A DNA stretch of 64,000 nucleotides. It comes from Viola odorata (lineage: Eukaryota > Streptophyta > Magnoliopsida > Malpighiales > Violaceae). Numbering within the stretch: the stretch's first letter is position 1; every line of letters begins with the position of its first letter. Under the pieces are notes generated by a model. It did not search any database and was not told where the DNA came from. It saw only the letters and a program-made list of their open reading frames with translations. Below, one piece after another: positions 32,656-43,696 of the stretch. The stretch covers positions 16,518,443-16,582,442 of the forward strand of contig OY829538.1 of NCBI GenBank assembly GCA_963691705.1. Reading direction: 5' to 3'. Made by a program: the position numbers and the translations under genes.

Positions 32656-33144
32656 TCAGTCTTCGTCCGCCCAGTGTATGTCGTAGACATAATCATAATC
32701 CTCCGGAGGTGATGGTGACCCACTATTGTAGAAAGGAAAGGGCTCGTCAATCTTGAAAGGTCTTTTAACAAGCCTAGCCACGAAACCTGTCGTGGGGGCA
32801 GTTTCCTCCTTTGAAGAGGCGCGGGAGCCTTCCTCCAGGGTTGGGGTAACCAGTCCTGGAGTGGCATCTTGCACAAAAGTCCTATCCTTGGCAAAAGGAC
32901 AAGGAACGGATGGTGACGCTTCATCCTTTTGCCGCAGCGAGAGATAGTGAGGTTCAAAGTCGGCAAAGAAGGATTCAAAAGATTGTTTCTTTGTTTTCTT
33001 TGATTTCTTGCGACCCCAGCACTTTGTAGAACATCTGGCAGGCCTCTAGTGAGGTGAAGGAGGAGGATTGTCGGAGTCGGGAGAAGTTGGAGGGGTCGGA
33101 GGAGAATCACGAGCAGCAGTATACAAAAAACGGGAGTCAGCCAT
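32656..33144 (-). pseudogene. Antisense gene as2 of element C (small acidic-tailed protein)
   Basis: Start MADSRFLYTAARDSPPTPPT at 33144, about 70 bp after a TATA box (complement of 33215-33223). The N-terminus has the SPPTPPTSPDSDNPPPSP block shared with D (59915) and B (57538). The C-terminus PSPPEDYDYVYDIHWADED is acidic and aromatic. One TAG stop follows the proline-rich block; otherwise about 160 codons are open. No family recognised. Confidence 0.6.
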
Positions 33145-33596
33145 GGAAATATCAGTAAGAGTAAGAAGAAAGAAGAAAAGAAAAGATGAACAGGAAAAAG
33201 AAAGGAAGAGCCCCATTATATAGCCGAGGAGAGGAAGCGTGCCTGCCTTTTCGCGTATTATCGAGGACAATTAATACTATCAGGGATAACGACTATTGGG
33301 GGAAAGATCTGACTTCGCAACTGTTGAAAGTCTACACCAACCGAAAGGCACCGAAATCGTTGCCCAATCAGTTAACACTGAAAAACGGCGCAAAATATAT
33401 TCAGAACAGTTGCGACGTGAGAGAATCGTCATTATGAGCCAGGTAGGCAAATAAAGTTATGGGATCCCAAGGGACACCAAGCTCACAATTAGTGAGAATA
33501 GAAGTTGTTTTTTAAGAAAGATGACATGAGAAAGAAGAAAAACATCGACAGCGCGGCAAGCTAATAAGGAAAAGCATATTTATTTATTTAAAGGGC
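33145..33596. other. Spacer between as1 and as2, element C
   Basis: Contains the as2 TATA box (CTATATAATGGGGCTC on the minus strand, 33208-33223). No other frame or motif was supported. Confidence 0.5.
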
Positions 33597-33696
33597 CTAA
33601 CGGCCTGAGATTACAAAAAGGCCTAACGGCCCGAGGTTACAAAAGTTGGCCCTAGAGGAGCATAGAAAGACATGGCAGAAGGGTTCCCTTCGCGGG

Positions 33697-34058
33697 TCAA
33701 GCATTCGACCCAGCGTCATCATCCTCAGGGCATCCGCAAGAGTGGTCAATTCAGAGGAATAGGCCCTCATGCCCTTCAGGCAGCACCCCAGCAAGTCCTT
33801 CCTATGCTGCAGCATTGTCATAAGCAGCTGAATTTGAGAGACAGCCGCTGACAGCTTCACCGCTTTCTCCACGGGACTGAAGTCCTCCATGGTAACATCA
33901 ACCTGTCTAGCCTGCAGGGGAGTCAACATTCCCTGGAGCTCCAAGATATCCTCCGAAGTCTTGGTGCTCAACGACCCCAAAAAATCGATGTTAGCCTAGG
34001 TCAGATTTCTCAAGGTATGGGTTTTGGATAGCAGAAAGTTCTTGGTGATCTCGTCCAT
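33697..34058 (-). pseudogene. Antisense gene as1 of element C (small protein)
   Basis: Start MDEITKNFLLSKTHTLRNL at 34058. The rest aligns with the intact D copy (43697-44074): KTSEDILELQGMLTPL, TMEDFSPVEKAVKLSAAVS, MLQHRKDLLGCCLKGMR. A TAG stop follows residue 20. A frameshift lies just before the acidic tail, which in the shifted frame reads EDDDAGSNA. A TATA box (CTATAAATAG, complement of 34141-34150) lies about 85 bp upstream. The predicted protein is largely helical with a conserved C-C pair in the CCLKGMR block. No known family recognised. Confidence 0.65.
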
Positions 34059-34290
34059 TGAAGAAAAAAAGATGAGGAAAATCGAAGAGAGATGTGAAGA
34101 AGGTTGAGAGAGTTATGGAAACAAGTGCAAAATGAAAGGCCTATTTATAGACTCAGGAAAAAAGGTGCTCTGAAAATATACCTTTATCGACTATCGAGCC
34201 CTCATTAATGAAAAAACCTCTGAAGAGGCAAGACGGAAGACGCGGCGATAGCCCTTGGTAAACGCTCGGGATAGTTTTCAGTTGGGCATA

Positions 34291-34821
34291 TGATAACTAT
34301 CGATACCACAAAAGCGGCATCTCCACTACCCCGCTGGGTGACTCGGCCAGCATACTGTACCCGCCGGGGGAGACGAGACCCTGTTCTTACCGCCCTTAGC
34401 CTGGCGGCCGACCCTGGGATGGTCGACATCAGCGGGGGGGGCTCTCATGCGACATCCGCACGGCGGCATCCCATCCCAGGTCATCCATGACGTCACTCCG
34501 CATGACGTCATCCGGCATGACATCACTCCCTGCCACCCCAGCGACATCTATCACCCCAGCGACACCTACCAGGGATAATTCCTACCCCCTGTCGGTACAC
34601 TCCTTCCTTTGCCTATAAATACCCCCACCTTTTCAGACGAGGTAAGCCTAAGACAGCGTACTGAACCCCTGCCATTTTGACTACTCACACTGACTTTGGC
34701 ATCAGAGTGTTTACGCCGGAGACCCCCTCCGGCACTTTGCAGGTGACGAAGACCCCAGTACAGTGTTCCCGACCAGCCCAAATCAGGCCGATCCTGCTTA
34801 GTATCTCCCGGACTCTTATCA
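34291..34821 (+). repeat. Element C 3' LTR (531 bp)
   Basis: TGATAACTATCGATACC...CTTATCA. Matches the 5' LTR and solo LTR. It contains the conserved GGATGGTCGACATCAGCG block followed by a G run, three TGACGTCA-type repeats and TATAAATA at 34614. It is followed by the target repeat CATAC. Confidence 0.93.
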
Positions 34822-34826
34822 CATAC

Positions 34827-35108
34827 CATACTGCTAGTGCAATAAATTGGGTTAACATTTCCAATACCTATAAGAGTTCGACTCCTGGTACTCTTTAAAC
34901 ATCCCTTATGTACATATATTCAAGATTCTGGTGCTTAACACTAGAATCTACAAATGAAATATTTATAACTGTTTTATCTTACCTTATAAAACTTTGATAC
35001 ATAAAACTGCCATGCACTTTTTAGATAAGCCCTTGAAAAGAATAAATGCTTGCAAATGCTCTAGTATTCTTGCCTTAGGAAGTAGGAGTATTGACCGGCG
35101 AAGCGCAT
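34827..35108. other. Flank of element C, Athila-like or unassigned
   Basis: A/T-rich sequence between element C and an Athila-like LTR. On the minus strand, the bases just past the LTR end (complement of 35091-35108) loosely resemble the TGGCGCCGTTGCCGGGGA primer site of Athila elements. That would make this a 5' leader of a minus-strand element. The match is weak and element boundaries here are unresolved. Confidence 0.35.
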
Positions 35109-36600
35109 AAAAAATAATAATATCCTGAGGCCTAGATGCACAAATTAATTTACGTATAACGGTAACAGGGTCGAACCATAGGGACTAAAAGATGACAACT
35201 TGCCCTAGATGTATGACAAAGACACACGCAATAAAAAAGTAACACAAAAGGAGAGGGGGGGGGGGGGTTGTTGTTGGTTAAACTGGTTAACCAAAAGAGG
35301 TCGAGGGCAAGATAGCTAACAAAGATAGAAATAATAAAATTAATACAAATAACAATCATAAACAAAATAAATAGAAAATTAAATGAGATAAAATCAAATA
35401 AGGAGAAATCTTAGCAAGGGATTTTCTTAGGTTGCGTCGAGGCCTAGCCAGTCATCGGCGTACAAATGTTCTATTCCTATGCCATAGACGTGCTATAGGG
35501 GACAGGTACGGTTAGACCCCCTGATTTCCTTCGTAAGAGAAGCTACCCCCCATTTCCACATATGAGGCAGCCTTGACGCTTCGCCGTCCTCCCAGGCACG
35601 GGGCGGGGAGGCAATACTCAAAGGCCCATTAAGAGGAGGAAAGGCACGTCTAGGGAAAAATACCTCTCAGCTCATCAAACTCGCGGCACCACCCTAATTG
35701 GTAGCTTGCCCTAGATAGAATCGACCAAGCTAATGACAATCCATCTAGTGTCTACTCTATTCTAAGGCTTCGCATTAGTTATAACCAAAGAAATGAAGGA
35801 GATCTAAGAAGGTAAACTAGCAGGTGATCAAGCTCCTAATAAAACCAACTAGATCTAATAATAAAAACGGCAAGCAAACAAATATAGCAAATAAATATAT
35901 AAAGCACGATTGGGCCTCGTGACTACCTCTTTGTAACCCTCAAAACACCCTTATTAAGAGGATGAGCTTAGCTGCTCATGCTAATAAATAAATAAATTAA
36001 AAAAGATCAAATATAAAGCATAAAAGATAAGAATGCAATAAAGGAAGAGAAAAATCAATAAATATCGGCCGTAGCTAAAGTTCCGGTTTGAAGAGTTACT
36101 GTTAGCGGCAGCTACAAAAGGGAGTGATAAAACCCAAGAAGACTAAAGAAGAATGAAGGTGAGTGGTTGACCCCAAAAGGATTTTGATGATATGATAAGA
36201 GATGTCCTAAAAAAATCCTAAAACTAAGGTCAAATACCCTCTTAGCTCACAAAAGGACAAAAGACAACTAAGAGGGGGGTACAAGGGAGCGTGCATGACC
36301 TAAGGAATATTCCTAAGGTAGCCAAAAAGAGATTTGGAAGGAATCCCGCGTGGATATTTCTTCGTGCGTCCTTGGGGAAATATCTACACGTGCAACAACG
36401 AGTCTCAGGCAAAATGCGACTCCAGATGGTCCAATGTAGGTCCAGGGCTCTACGGCACAGCATGAATCCAGGGTTCGATAATAAGAAAATAACTAGGCCT
36501 CAACGCTGGTCTTGACGCTTTGGGATCCATGGCAGAATTCCATCAAAAAGGGGATGTTTCAGCATATTCTCCTCTTTGAGCCTAGATCTGCAAAAAAGGT
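35109..36600 (-). repeat. Athila-like LTR region of element H (limits approximate)
   Basis: On the minus strand this non-coding stretch has GCATGAGCAGCTAAGC near 35960-35975, a TATATAT box near 35895, and GTTCGACCCTGTTACC near 35157-35172, which resembles segments of Athila-type LTRs. A G/C homopolymer is at 35256-35268. Only one LTR copy is in the window, so the ends cannot be fixed by comparison. Confidence 0.5.
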
Positions 36601-38322
36601 GAATTCAAAGGAAAATTAGCTGCATCATGCTCATTATAAGTCTATAAATAATGAGAAAAACATGCACTATCAAATCATCCCCACACTGCCCGATGGTCGC
36701 CCTCGAGCATTCAGAAAACTGAAAACCACCCCTAGACATGGACAGACACAGCCAACTAAAGCACAAGAACAAACTAGACATCAACTCCACTTCATCAAGA
36801 CACACTCTGCCTAGATAAGCACCTGCATCAAATCAGAAGGATAATGACCCTAAAGATGAGACTTTCCCATATCAGGCCCATTTACTAGCAATCCTCACTA
36901 GATAAGTGTTTACTCCCACGCTCGCAAACAGTACACATGCATGGGCAATCAATCAATCGGAAAGAAATTCACAACAGCAAAAAGAAAGAAAAGGAGAAAG
37001 GCTAGGCTTAGAAAAAGGGGAAGAAGAAAAAGAAAGAGAAAGGAAAGGAACAGAAAAGAGAAGGAACGAAGAGAGAAGAAAGAGAAAGAAAAGAAACAAC
37101 CAGCTCAAACCTGGATGGATTCCTTAGCTAGGAAAAAGACGAAGTTGGTAAGACAACGCTCATCGAGGGCATGCTGATGCAGCTGAGGGCTAGACAAAGG
37201 ATCTTCTTTTCTTCGGCAGGGAGCTCTTTTCTAGGGGCGGTACTGGCAGCAGGTTTTCTTTATTCGTGTTTTACCCCCTTCTTCTATTTTTGATTTTATT
37301 CTATTTTTTTGAATTCTAGCTTTGATTCAGCCAGGGCAACAGATCATTTTGAATTCTCCTTTGCTTCTCAGCTTCCCCAAACTTAAGCTTTTGAGGGGGA
37401 GGGGGTGGGGGGGGTCTTTTCTTTATGATACCCATACTAGGGCGAGATGATGTTTCTGTTGATTTGCCCTAGCTCCGCTTTCTGCATTTGAGCCTTAGCT
37501 TCTTCTGCTTCCCCACACTTATGCTTTTTTGCGCGTCCTTATGTGTGTCTAGCCCTCGACGCTACCCTCAATAATTATTACTTACCTGTCAAGGAAAAAG
37601 ATCAAGAAAATAAGCTCAAGTGGTCAGGAAAAAGAAAGAAGAGAGAGGGGTAGGTGAGTGTCTAGGGAAAGATGGAAGAGAATGAAAGAAAAAAGGGAGA
37701 AAAGAAAGAAAAGAAAGAAATGAGACAATGATGTGAAGACTTTAGTCGTTTTGTTGCTTTCCCATGTCTAATGGTGCCTATACCCAGGGATATCATGCAA
37801 GTTCAGCCAGTGCCTAACTATGCATTCAAATCGCACATGAAAAATTACAGCATGGAGGCTTAAAGTGCTCACAAGTGCTAATTTTGATTGCTGATGTCTA
37901 GGCATAGATGCAGATATAAGGTCTAATAGGCAAATTGTGAACGACTAGGTCTACATGTAATTCCAGGCAGTTTATTCTATGTGCAACAGATCAACATTGT
38001 GTTCCTACATAGGGGTTTTAAAACTGGCAATGTGAATTTTTGGCAAAAATCTAACAAAAATCCAAAATTTTATAATTTTTTCACAAAACATGCAGTCATG
38101 CAACAAGCGGGAAAATAAACATTTATGCATGCAAAAGAAAATAAATAAACAGACAAATAAATCCCTCCCCGCACTTAGGCAGCACATTGTCCTCAATGCG
38201 AGAAGGGCACAAAAAAAAAAGAAGTTCAGAAAAAAATTAAAAAGAAAGTACAACGGAAAATAAAGTGGGGTGGAAATATTTTAAACCCTCCATGAGGGCA
38301 GGAGAAATTGTTCATGGGGCGA
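36601..38322 (-). other. Element H 3' non-coding region
   Basis: Shares order and sequence with element G: purine-rich block near 36960-37100, the GGTGCCTATACCCAGGGATATC block near 37773, and CCCCGCACTTAGGCAGCACATTG near 38166. On the minus strand the latter reads as the post-gene signature of Athila elements. No gene seen. Confidence 0.65.
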
Positions 38323-40173
38323 TCAAAATGGTGGCAGGTTGCGCCGAGCAACCTCAGCAGTCAGGCCTTGGAGTTCGGTGGGAATGGCTTGGAGCAGACG
38401 CTTGAAAGATGGTGCGTTGATAGTGATCGGTCCTAAAGGGTGTGCGTCTTGGGCAGGAGAGGCTGAAGGACCAGAGGTACTAGCTTGGGTAGGACGAGGC
38501 TGTGTTGGCGGCTGCGCTGCTTCTGGGTATTCGAACTTGGATCCGTGCTTGGCTCCGAAGACTTGCTCCTTTAGTGGCATACATCCTACACTAAAACTCA
38601 ACACACCCTGTAAGATACAAAGGTGCCCCATCTCGTCAAGGGTTTTGGGGTCTAAAAGCTTAAAGGGAATAGGGGTGAGTAGAGTGTGTGCTTGTAGATC
38701 AAGGCCATGATGATTAACAGCAAGCAAAGTGACAAGAGAACCGAATGCTGGGCTGCGAGAATTTTTTTTGAATACTAGTGATGGCATTCGCAACCCTAAA
38801 TTAACTCGACGCCTATGCAGTATGCACCAAAAGAAAAACAATTCTTGCAACGACAGCTGGCCCAAAGAATTATACAGTCCAGATATCGATGCAAGATACG
38901 CAAACAAGGATCACTAATTTTATGTACCTTGGACGATCGAGGGCTAAAGTCGGTATTGGAATTGCCGGCCAGCTCTCGAAAGGCGACATTAGCATGAAAG
39001 TCAAAGGGGTAAACAGTCAAGGCATTCATGTACTTAGGTGTTTTAAGTTCAACAGCAGACACAAAGCCAAGCAAGCAATTAAACACATCAGTAGACAAAG
39101 TGGACCATTCATTCAACAATCAAAAATTAATAGCATCAGGGTTACCTTTCGGCTTAAAACATTCAGGCAAAATCCAAAAAGAGGTAAATAATTCGAGGGA
39201 GAGTTTGAGGTATGTCGCGTGTTCAAGAAAGAACAAAGCTTCCCACCCTATATTACCCATAAGCTTTCACACTCGGGGGCTTACATGCATGCTATCTAGA
39301 AAATCCATATCTAGGCACGCATAGGGGCTAACACCTTTGGAGTGAAAAAGATGCAATTTATCTAATGATGCCTTATCATGGAATTTTAGCCAACCTTTAG
39401 AAGAAGAAAGATCAGACGGAACCTGGGATGTGGATCGAGGGGTAGACGCAGAAATCAACATCTTGCCCTCGATAAATGGTTATCCTTCTGAGTGTCTAGG
39501 CTTCTTTGGCGTCGAGACCTTGGTCTTTCCCTTGCTCATAGCTGAGCTATTTTTTTCTTATCCACCAGGGTCTCTGGCTTTGCCGGCTGCTCCGCTCTAG
39601 CCGGATCCTTTGTTATCCCCTTCTTCGCCGTTTTTCTCTCATCAACTTCTCTTCTTTTTCTCTTGCTTCGACCTCTCTCTCCTCAACCTCATCTTCATCC
39701 CCTTCACTACTTTTATTAGTCTCCTTCTCGCTTGTCTCATTCTGCTCGACCTCCTCTTCCATTTCTTACTCAGGCATAAGAAACTCGCCCTACTCCTAGC
39801 TTGTGTCCGACACTAGCACCACCTTAATCACCTCCTCCACCGTCAGCTTCCTAGCGACCACCGATGACGCCTTACTTTTCTTTGATTTAGAGTTGGCGAC
39901 TGTGGAACCAGGGGCGAGCCTCACCAGATGGCCAAATCTTATCATGGTGGATGTTGGGGGGACGGAGCTAGTGATTTCTAGCTCGTCTTCGGCTGTCTCT
40001 GTCGCTGGTGAAGTGATGGTTGGAGCAGTGACCGGAGAAGCATCTGGGGCTAGGGCTTAGTGATTTCAGGGCTCTGGTTAGAGTCTGATGGGGGTGGGTT
40101 TAATGGGTTTCGGCCAAAGTCGGGTGGTGTGGTGAATGATGTTCTTGTAGGCGACTCGTTTGGTTCTCGACAT
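38323..40173 (-). pseudogene. Element H third ORF, plant transposon-protein-like
   Basis: Likely start MSRTKRVAYKN at 40173. The conserved domain is at 39119-38700: AVELKTPKYMNALTVYPFDF, DPCLRILHRYLDC and NSRSPAFGSLVTLLAVNHHGLD. The C-terminus (38560-38323) is Pro/Ser-rich and ends RRNLPPF. It corresponds to F (16336-18360) and G (15211-14640). The region 40100-39130 is too eroded to follow. Similarity to PF20167 is from memory. Confidence 0.55.
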
Positions 40174-40809
40174 TGGGAATTGTGATAGAGGTGACAAGGG
40201 TTTGCTCGGAGAAGATGGAGATGGAGTGTGTTTGGGAGAGAGAGGGTTTGATTCTGACATGGGTAGGGAAAGAAATTAGAAAATGGGAAAAGTGTGGGAA
40301 GAGGGAAAGGACAGAGAGAGAAGATCTCCCTTTCAAAGGGATTTGATTTTGTCCTTTCGCAAACGTGTAGCGTGGGGAGAGGAGGTGACCTGTCTTCCCC
40401 AAATCCCAACTAGCCAAAGTAATCCTTTTCAAAAAATGAAAAGGGGTTAGGAGAGAGGTAAAGACAAAAAGAAGGAATAAAGTAAGGAATAAATAAAATA
40501 ATAAAGAACGAGGGGACAAGATCAATTAAGAAGGAGAATATTAGCGGTGATTAAATATAGAAAAATGGGAAACAATAAATAGGAAATAAAGCAAATAAAC
40601 TCCTAATTAATATAAATAGCTACAAATTGAAACAAAGAGATAAAAATTAGCACATAAAAATAACAGTAACGAAGATATAAAAACCAAAGAGACGAAAATA
40701 ATTAAGAGTTCTTTTAACAAATAAAAGGCAACAGGTGGGTGAAATGAAACGTGAGGCATCGCTTCTGGTGGCCTTCATTAACTTTCAGGCCTAGACGTTC
40801 ACTAGCTAT

Positions 40810-42006
40810 CTAGGGCTGGAAGGGTGGGTTTACCACCTCCTCTTCCTTAGTCGTGAAAGGCTTGAATCCTTCATAAACAGGCTTCAGGCGATGGCCATTG
40901 ACTTTGAAGAATGTTCCTGAGTCTAGACTTTGAATTTCGACAGCTTCATGGTCGAACACGGCCGTGACCCAGTATGGACCTGTCCATTTTGATTTGAGCT
41001 TTCTTGCAAAAACTCTTAGGCGAGAGTTGTACAATAAAACTTGTTGACCAACAACAAAGGATTTAAGAGTTAGCAACTTATCATGGTAAGCTTTTGTCTT
41101 GCCCTTGCAGATGAGGGCATTTTCATAGGCATCATCATGAAGTTCCTCGAGCTCTTGGATCTGCAAACGGCGATGCTTGCCTGCCTTCCCTAGGTCAATG
41201 TTGACCTTCCTAATAGCCCAAAAGGCTTTGCGTTCAATTTACACTAGGAGATGGCATGGCTTGCCGTAGACCAACCTATACGGAGTCATCACAATCGGTG
41301 TCTTGAAAGCAGCCCTATAAACCCAAAGGGCATCATCCAATTTGAAACTCCAATCCTTGCGAGATTGGTTGACTATTTTCTCAAGAATGGACTTGATTTC
41401 CCGATTGGATACCTCAGCTTGCCCATTCGTCTGAGGGTGGTATGTCGTAGAAACTCGATGGGTCACCCCATACTTGTTGAGAAGAGAATAAACAACCCAG
41501 TTATAGAAATGTGTCCCACGGTCGCTGATGAGGGCTCTAAGGGTCCCAAGTCCGTTGAAGATATGGGTGAGTAGAGACTTCACCACAACTTTGGAATCAT
41601 CAGTTTTTATTGCCTTGGCCTCGATCCACTTGGAGACGTAGTCGACAACAAGAAGGATGCAAAGGAGTTTGGGAATGGTCCCATGAAATCAATCCCCCGA
41701 TGTCAAAAATCTCACAAGAGATGATATTGGTCAGAGGCATCTGGTTGCGAGCGCCTATATTCCCCGTTGCTTGATATCGAGGGCAAGACGCGTAGTACAT
41801 ATAAATGTCCTTGAAAATCAACGACCAATAGAGATCGGCTTCGAGGACCTTTAAAGTTCTTTTCTTGGCTACAAAATGACCACCCTCTGTTGATGAATGG
41901 CAAAAAATTTAAGATCGAGGGCACTTCATCCATTGTCTCGCATCTCTTGATGATCTGGTCTAAACAATGCTTACATAGGTAAGGACTGTCCCAAATGTAG
42001 TACTTT
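40810..42006 (-). pseudogene. pol: Element H integrase (Athila type)
   Basis: The linker (42006-41890) reads IWDSPYLCKHCLDQ. The zinc finger half near 41800 has CPRYQATGNIGARNQMPLTN. The core has [11 protein letters not shown] (about 41650), the second Asp in [11 protein letters not shown] (41530) and the Glu in [17 protein letters not shown] (41440-41390). The C-terminal part (41166-40810) has AYENALICKGKTKAYHDK, VLLYNSRLRVF, KSKWTGPYWV and FFKVNGHRLKPVYEG, the Athila integrase tail. Frameshifts at about 41700, 41590 and 41200 disable it. Confidence 0.88.
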
Positions 42007-42011
42007 TATTG

Positions 42012-42505
42012 TGATAAGATTCGAAGTTCTGGGAGTCGGAAGGAGAGGTAGGGCCGATCAGAGTCACCGTATCTTCCGACGAATGTACCTGCAAAGCGCC
42101 GGAGGGTGGCTCCGGCGTAAACATTCTGATGCCTAAGTTACTGAGGCAGTTCAAAATAGCAGAGGTTCCAGTTGCGATCTTAGGCTTACCTGGCGTTTTT
42201 AATGGTGGGGTATTTATAGGCCGTGTGAGGGCGTTATCTAGGGAAAATAACGCCTTCGGTGATATCAATGACGATATCTCCGCATGACATCAGGGACGGT
42301 ATCTCCAGGTGACATCATGGACGATAGCTTCAAGTGACGCCATGGCTGTCCTGGGATGGGATAGCGTCGTGAGTGTAGGTGGATGACACGTGCGACCTCC
42401 CCCCCCCCCCCCTCCCCCCCCCCCCCGCTGATGTCGACCATCCGAGAGCTCCTCGCTGGTAAAGGGGCGTCAACCTTCCTTGGCTGACCCCTGGCTGGCG
42501 CGGTA
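42012..42505 (-). repeat. Element D LTR, duplicated copy (truncated)
   Basis: Starts TGATAAGATTCGAAG at 42012 and keeps the block lost from copy 2, including a C-rich run at 42397-42426 followed by GCTGATGTCGACCATCC. The outer end is missing after GCGCGGTAG. A truncated as1 start (42649-42783) follows on the plus strand. Confidence 0.8.
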
Positions 42506-43070
42506 GATTGCCTACCAACACGTGCAATATCGGGTGGCTCGGTCCTCGAGAAGCACATCTTTTATCACCTTTTCTTGAGACTTATAAATTCAAATTTTCT
42601 TTACACCAGTTACGCATCTTTTTAGCATTTCTTCTCCGTATTTGCATCATGGACAGTCTTACCAAGAATTTTCTGATCTCCAAAACTCACAGCCTGAAGA
42701 ACCTCAACGACAGTGACGTTGGCTTTTTGGAAAATATACTGATCAAGACATCCGAGGACGTTCATGATATTGGTAAGAGATGATATTGGTTAGAGGCATC
42801 TGGTTGCGAGCGCCTATATTCCCCGTTGCTTGATATCGAGGGCAAGACGCGTAGTACATATAAATGTCCTTGAAAATCAACGACCAATAGAGACCGGCTT
42901 CGAGGACCTTTAAAGTTGTTTTCTTGGCTACAAAATGGCCACCCTCTGTTGATAAATGGAAAAATATTTAAGATCGAGGGCACTTCATCCATTGTCTCTC
43001 ATCTTCTGATGATCTGGTCTAAACAATGCTTACATAGGTAAGGACTGTCCCATACGTAGTACTTTGATTG

Positions 43071-43492
43071 TGATAAGATTCAAAGTTCTGGGAGTCGGAA
43101 GGGGAGGTAGGGCCGATCAGAGTCACCATAGCTTCCGACGAATGTACTTGCAAAGCGGCGGAGGTGGGGGGGCTCCGGCGTAATCATTTTGATGCCTAAG
43201 TTACTGAGGCGGTTCAAAATAGGAGAGGTTCCAGTTACGATCTTAGGCTTACCTGGCGTTTTTAATGGTGGGGTATTAATAGGCCGTGTGAGGGCGTTAT
43301 CTAGGGAAAATAACGCCTTCGGCGATATCAAGGACAATATCTCCGCATGACATCAGGGACGGTATCTCCAGGTGACATCATGGACGATAACTTCAAGTGA
43401 CGTCATGGCTGTCCTGGGATGGGATAGCGCCGTGCGTGTAGGTGGATGATACAAGGACGATAATACCCTTGGAGTAGCCTTAATTGTTATCA
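43071..43492 (-). repeat. Element D 3' LTR, copy 2
   Basis: TGATAAGATTCAAAG...TAATTGTTATCA on the plus strand. It is followed by the element 3' end block, which on the minus strand reads GGTAAATACTCGGGCTCG then TTTTCAGTTAGACCTA. The same block precedes the 3' LTRs of B, C and I. An internal deletion makes it 422 bp, against about 510 in B. Confidence 0.85.
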
Positions 43493-43630
43493 TAGGTCTA
43501 ACTGAAAACGAGCCCGAGTATTTACCAAGGGCTACCATTTCACCTTCCGTTCAGATTGCCTACCAATACGTGCACTATCGGGTGGCTCGGTCCTTGAGAA
43601 GCACATCTTTTATCGCCTTTTCTTGAGACT

Positions 43631-43638
43631 TATAAATT
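43631..43638 (+). promoter_or_regulatory. Predicted as1 TATA box, element D
   Basis: TATAAATT, 58 bp before the as1 ATG at 43697. Equivalent boxes: CTATAAATGC in B (complement of 58516-58525) and CTATAAATAG in C (complement of 34141-34150). Confidence 0.65.
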
Positions 43639-43696
43639 CGAATTTTCTTTACACCAGTTACGCATCTTTTTAGCATTTCTTCTCCGTATTTGCATC

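Larger units (their letters stand above)
18824..34821 (+). mobile_element. Element C: full-length Tat-type Ty3/gypsy element with antisense gene cassette
   Basis: Both LTRs are present and the element is flanked by perfect 5-bp direct repeats CATAC at 18819-18823 and 34822-34826. On the plus strand come LTR, primer site, gag, protease, reverse transcriptase, RNase H and a second, archaeal-type RNase H; integrase is deleted. The remaining 10 kb carries a tandem array, a repeat-rich spacer and, on the minus strand, genes as4, as3, as2 and as1. Two solo LTRs (27723-28246 and 30166-30972) were inserted later. The second RNase H and the extra antisense genes are Tat-lineage features. Confidence 0.93.

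Noticed and set aside
39610..40060. Plus-strand frames opposite element H's third ORF
   Set aside because: The minus strand carries the gene; the plus frames are hydrophobic or acidic shadows.
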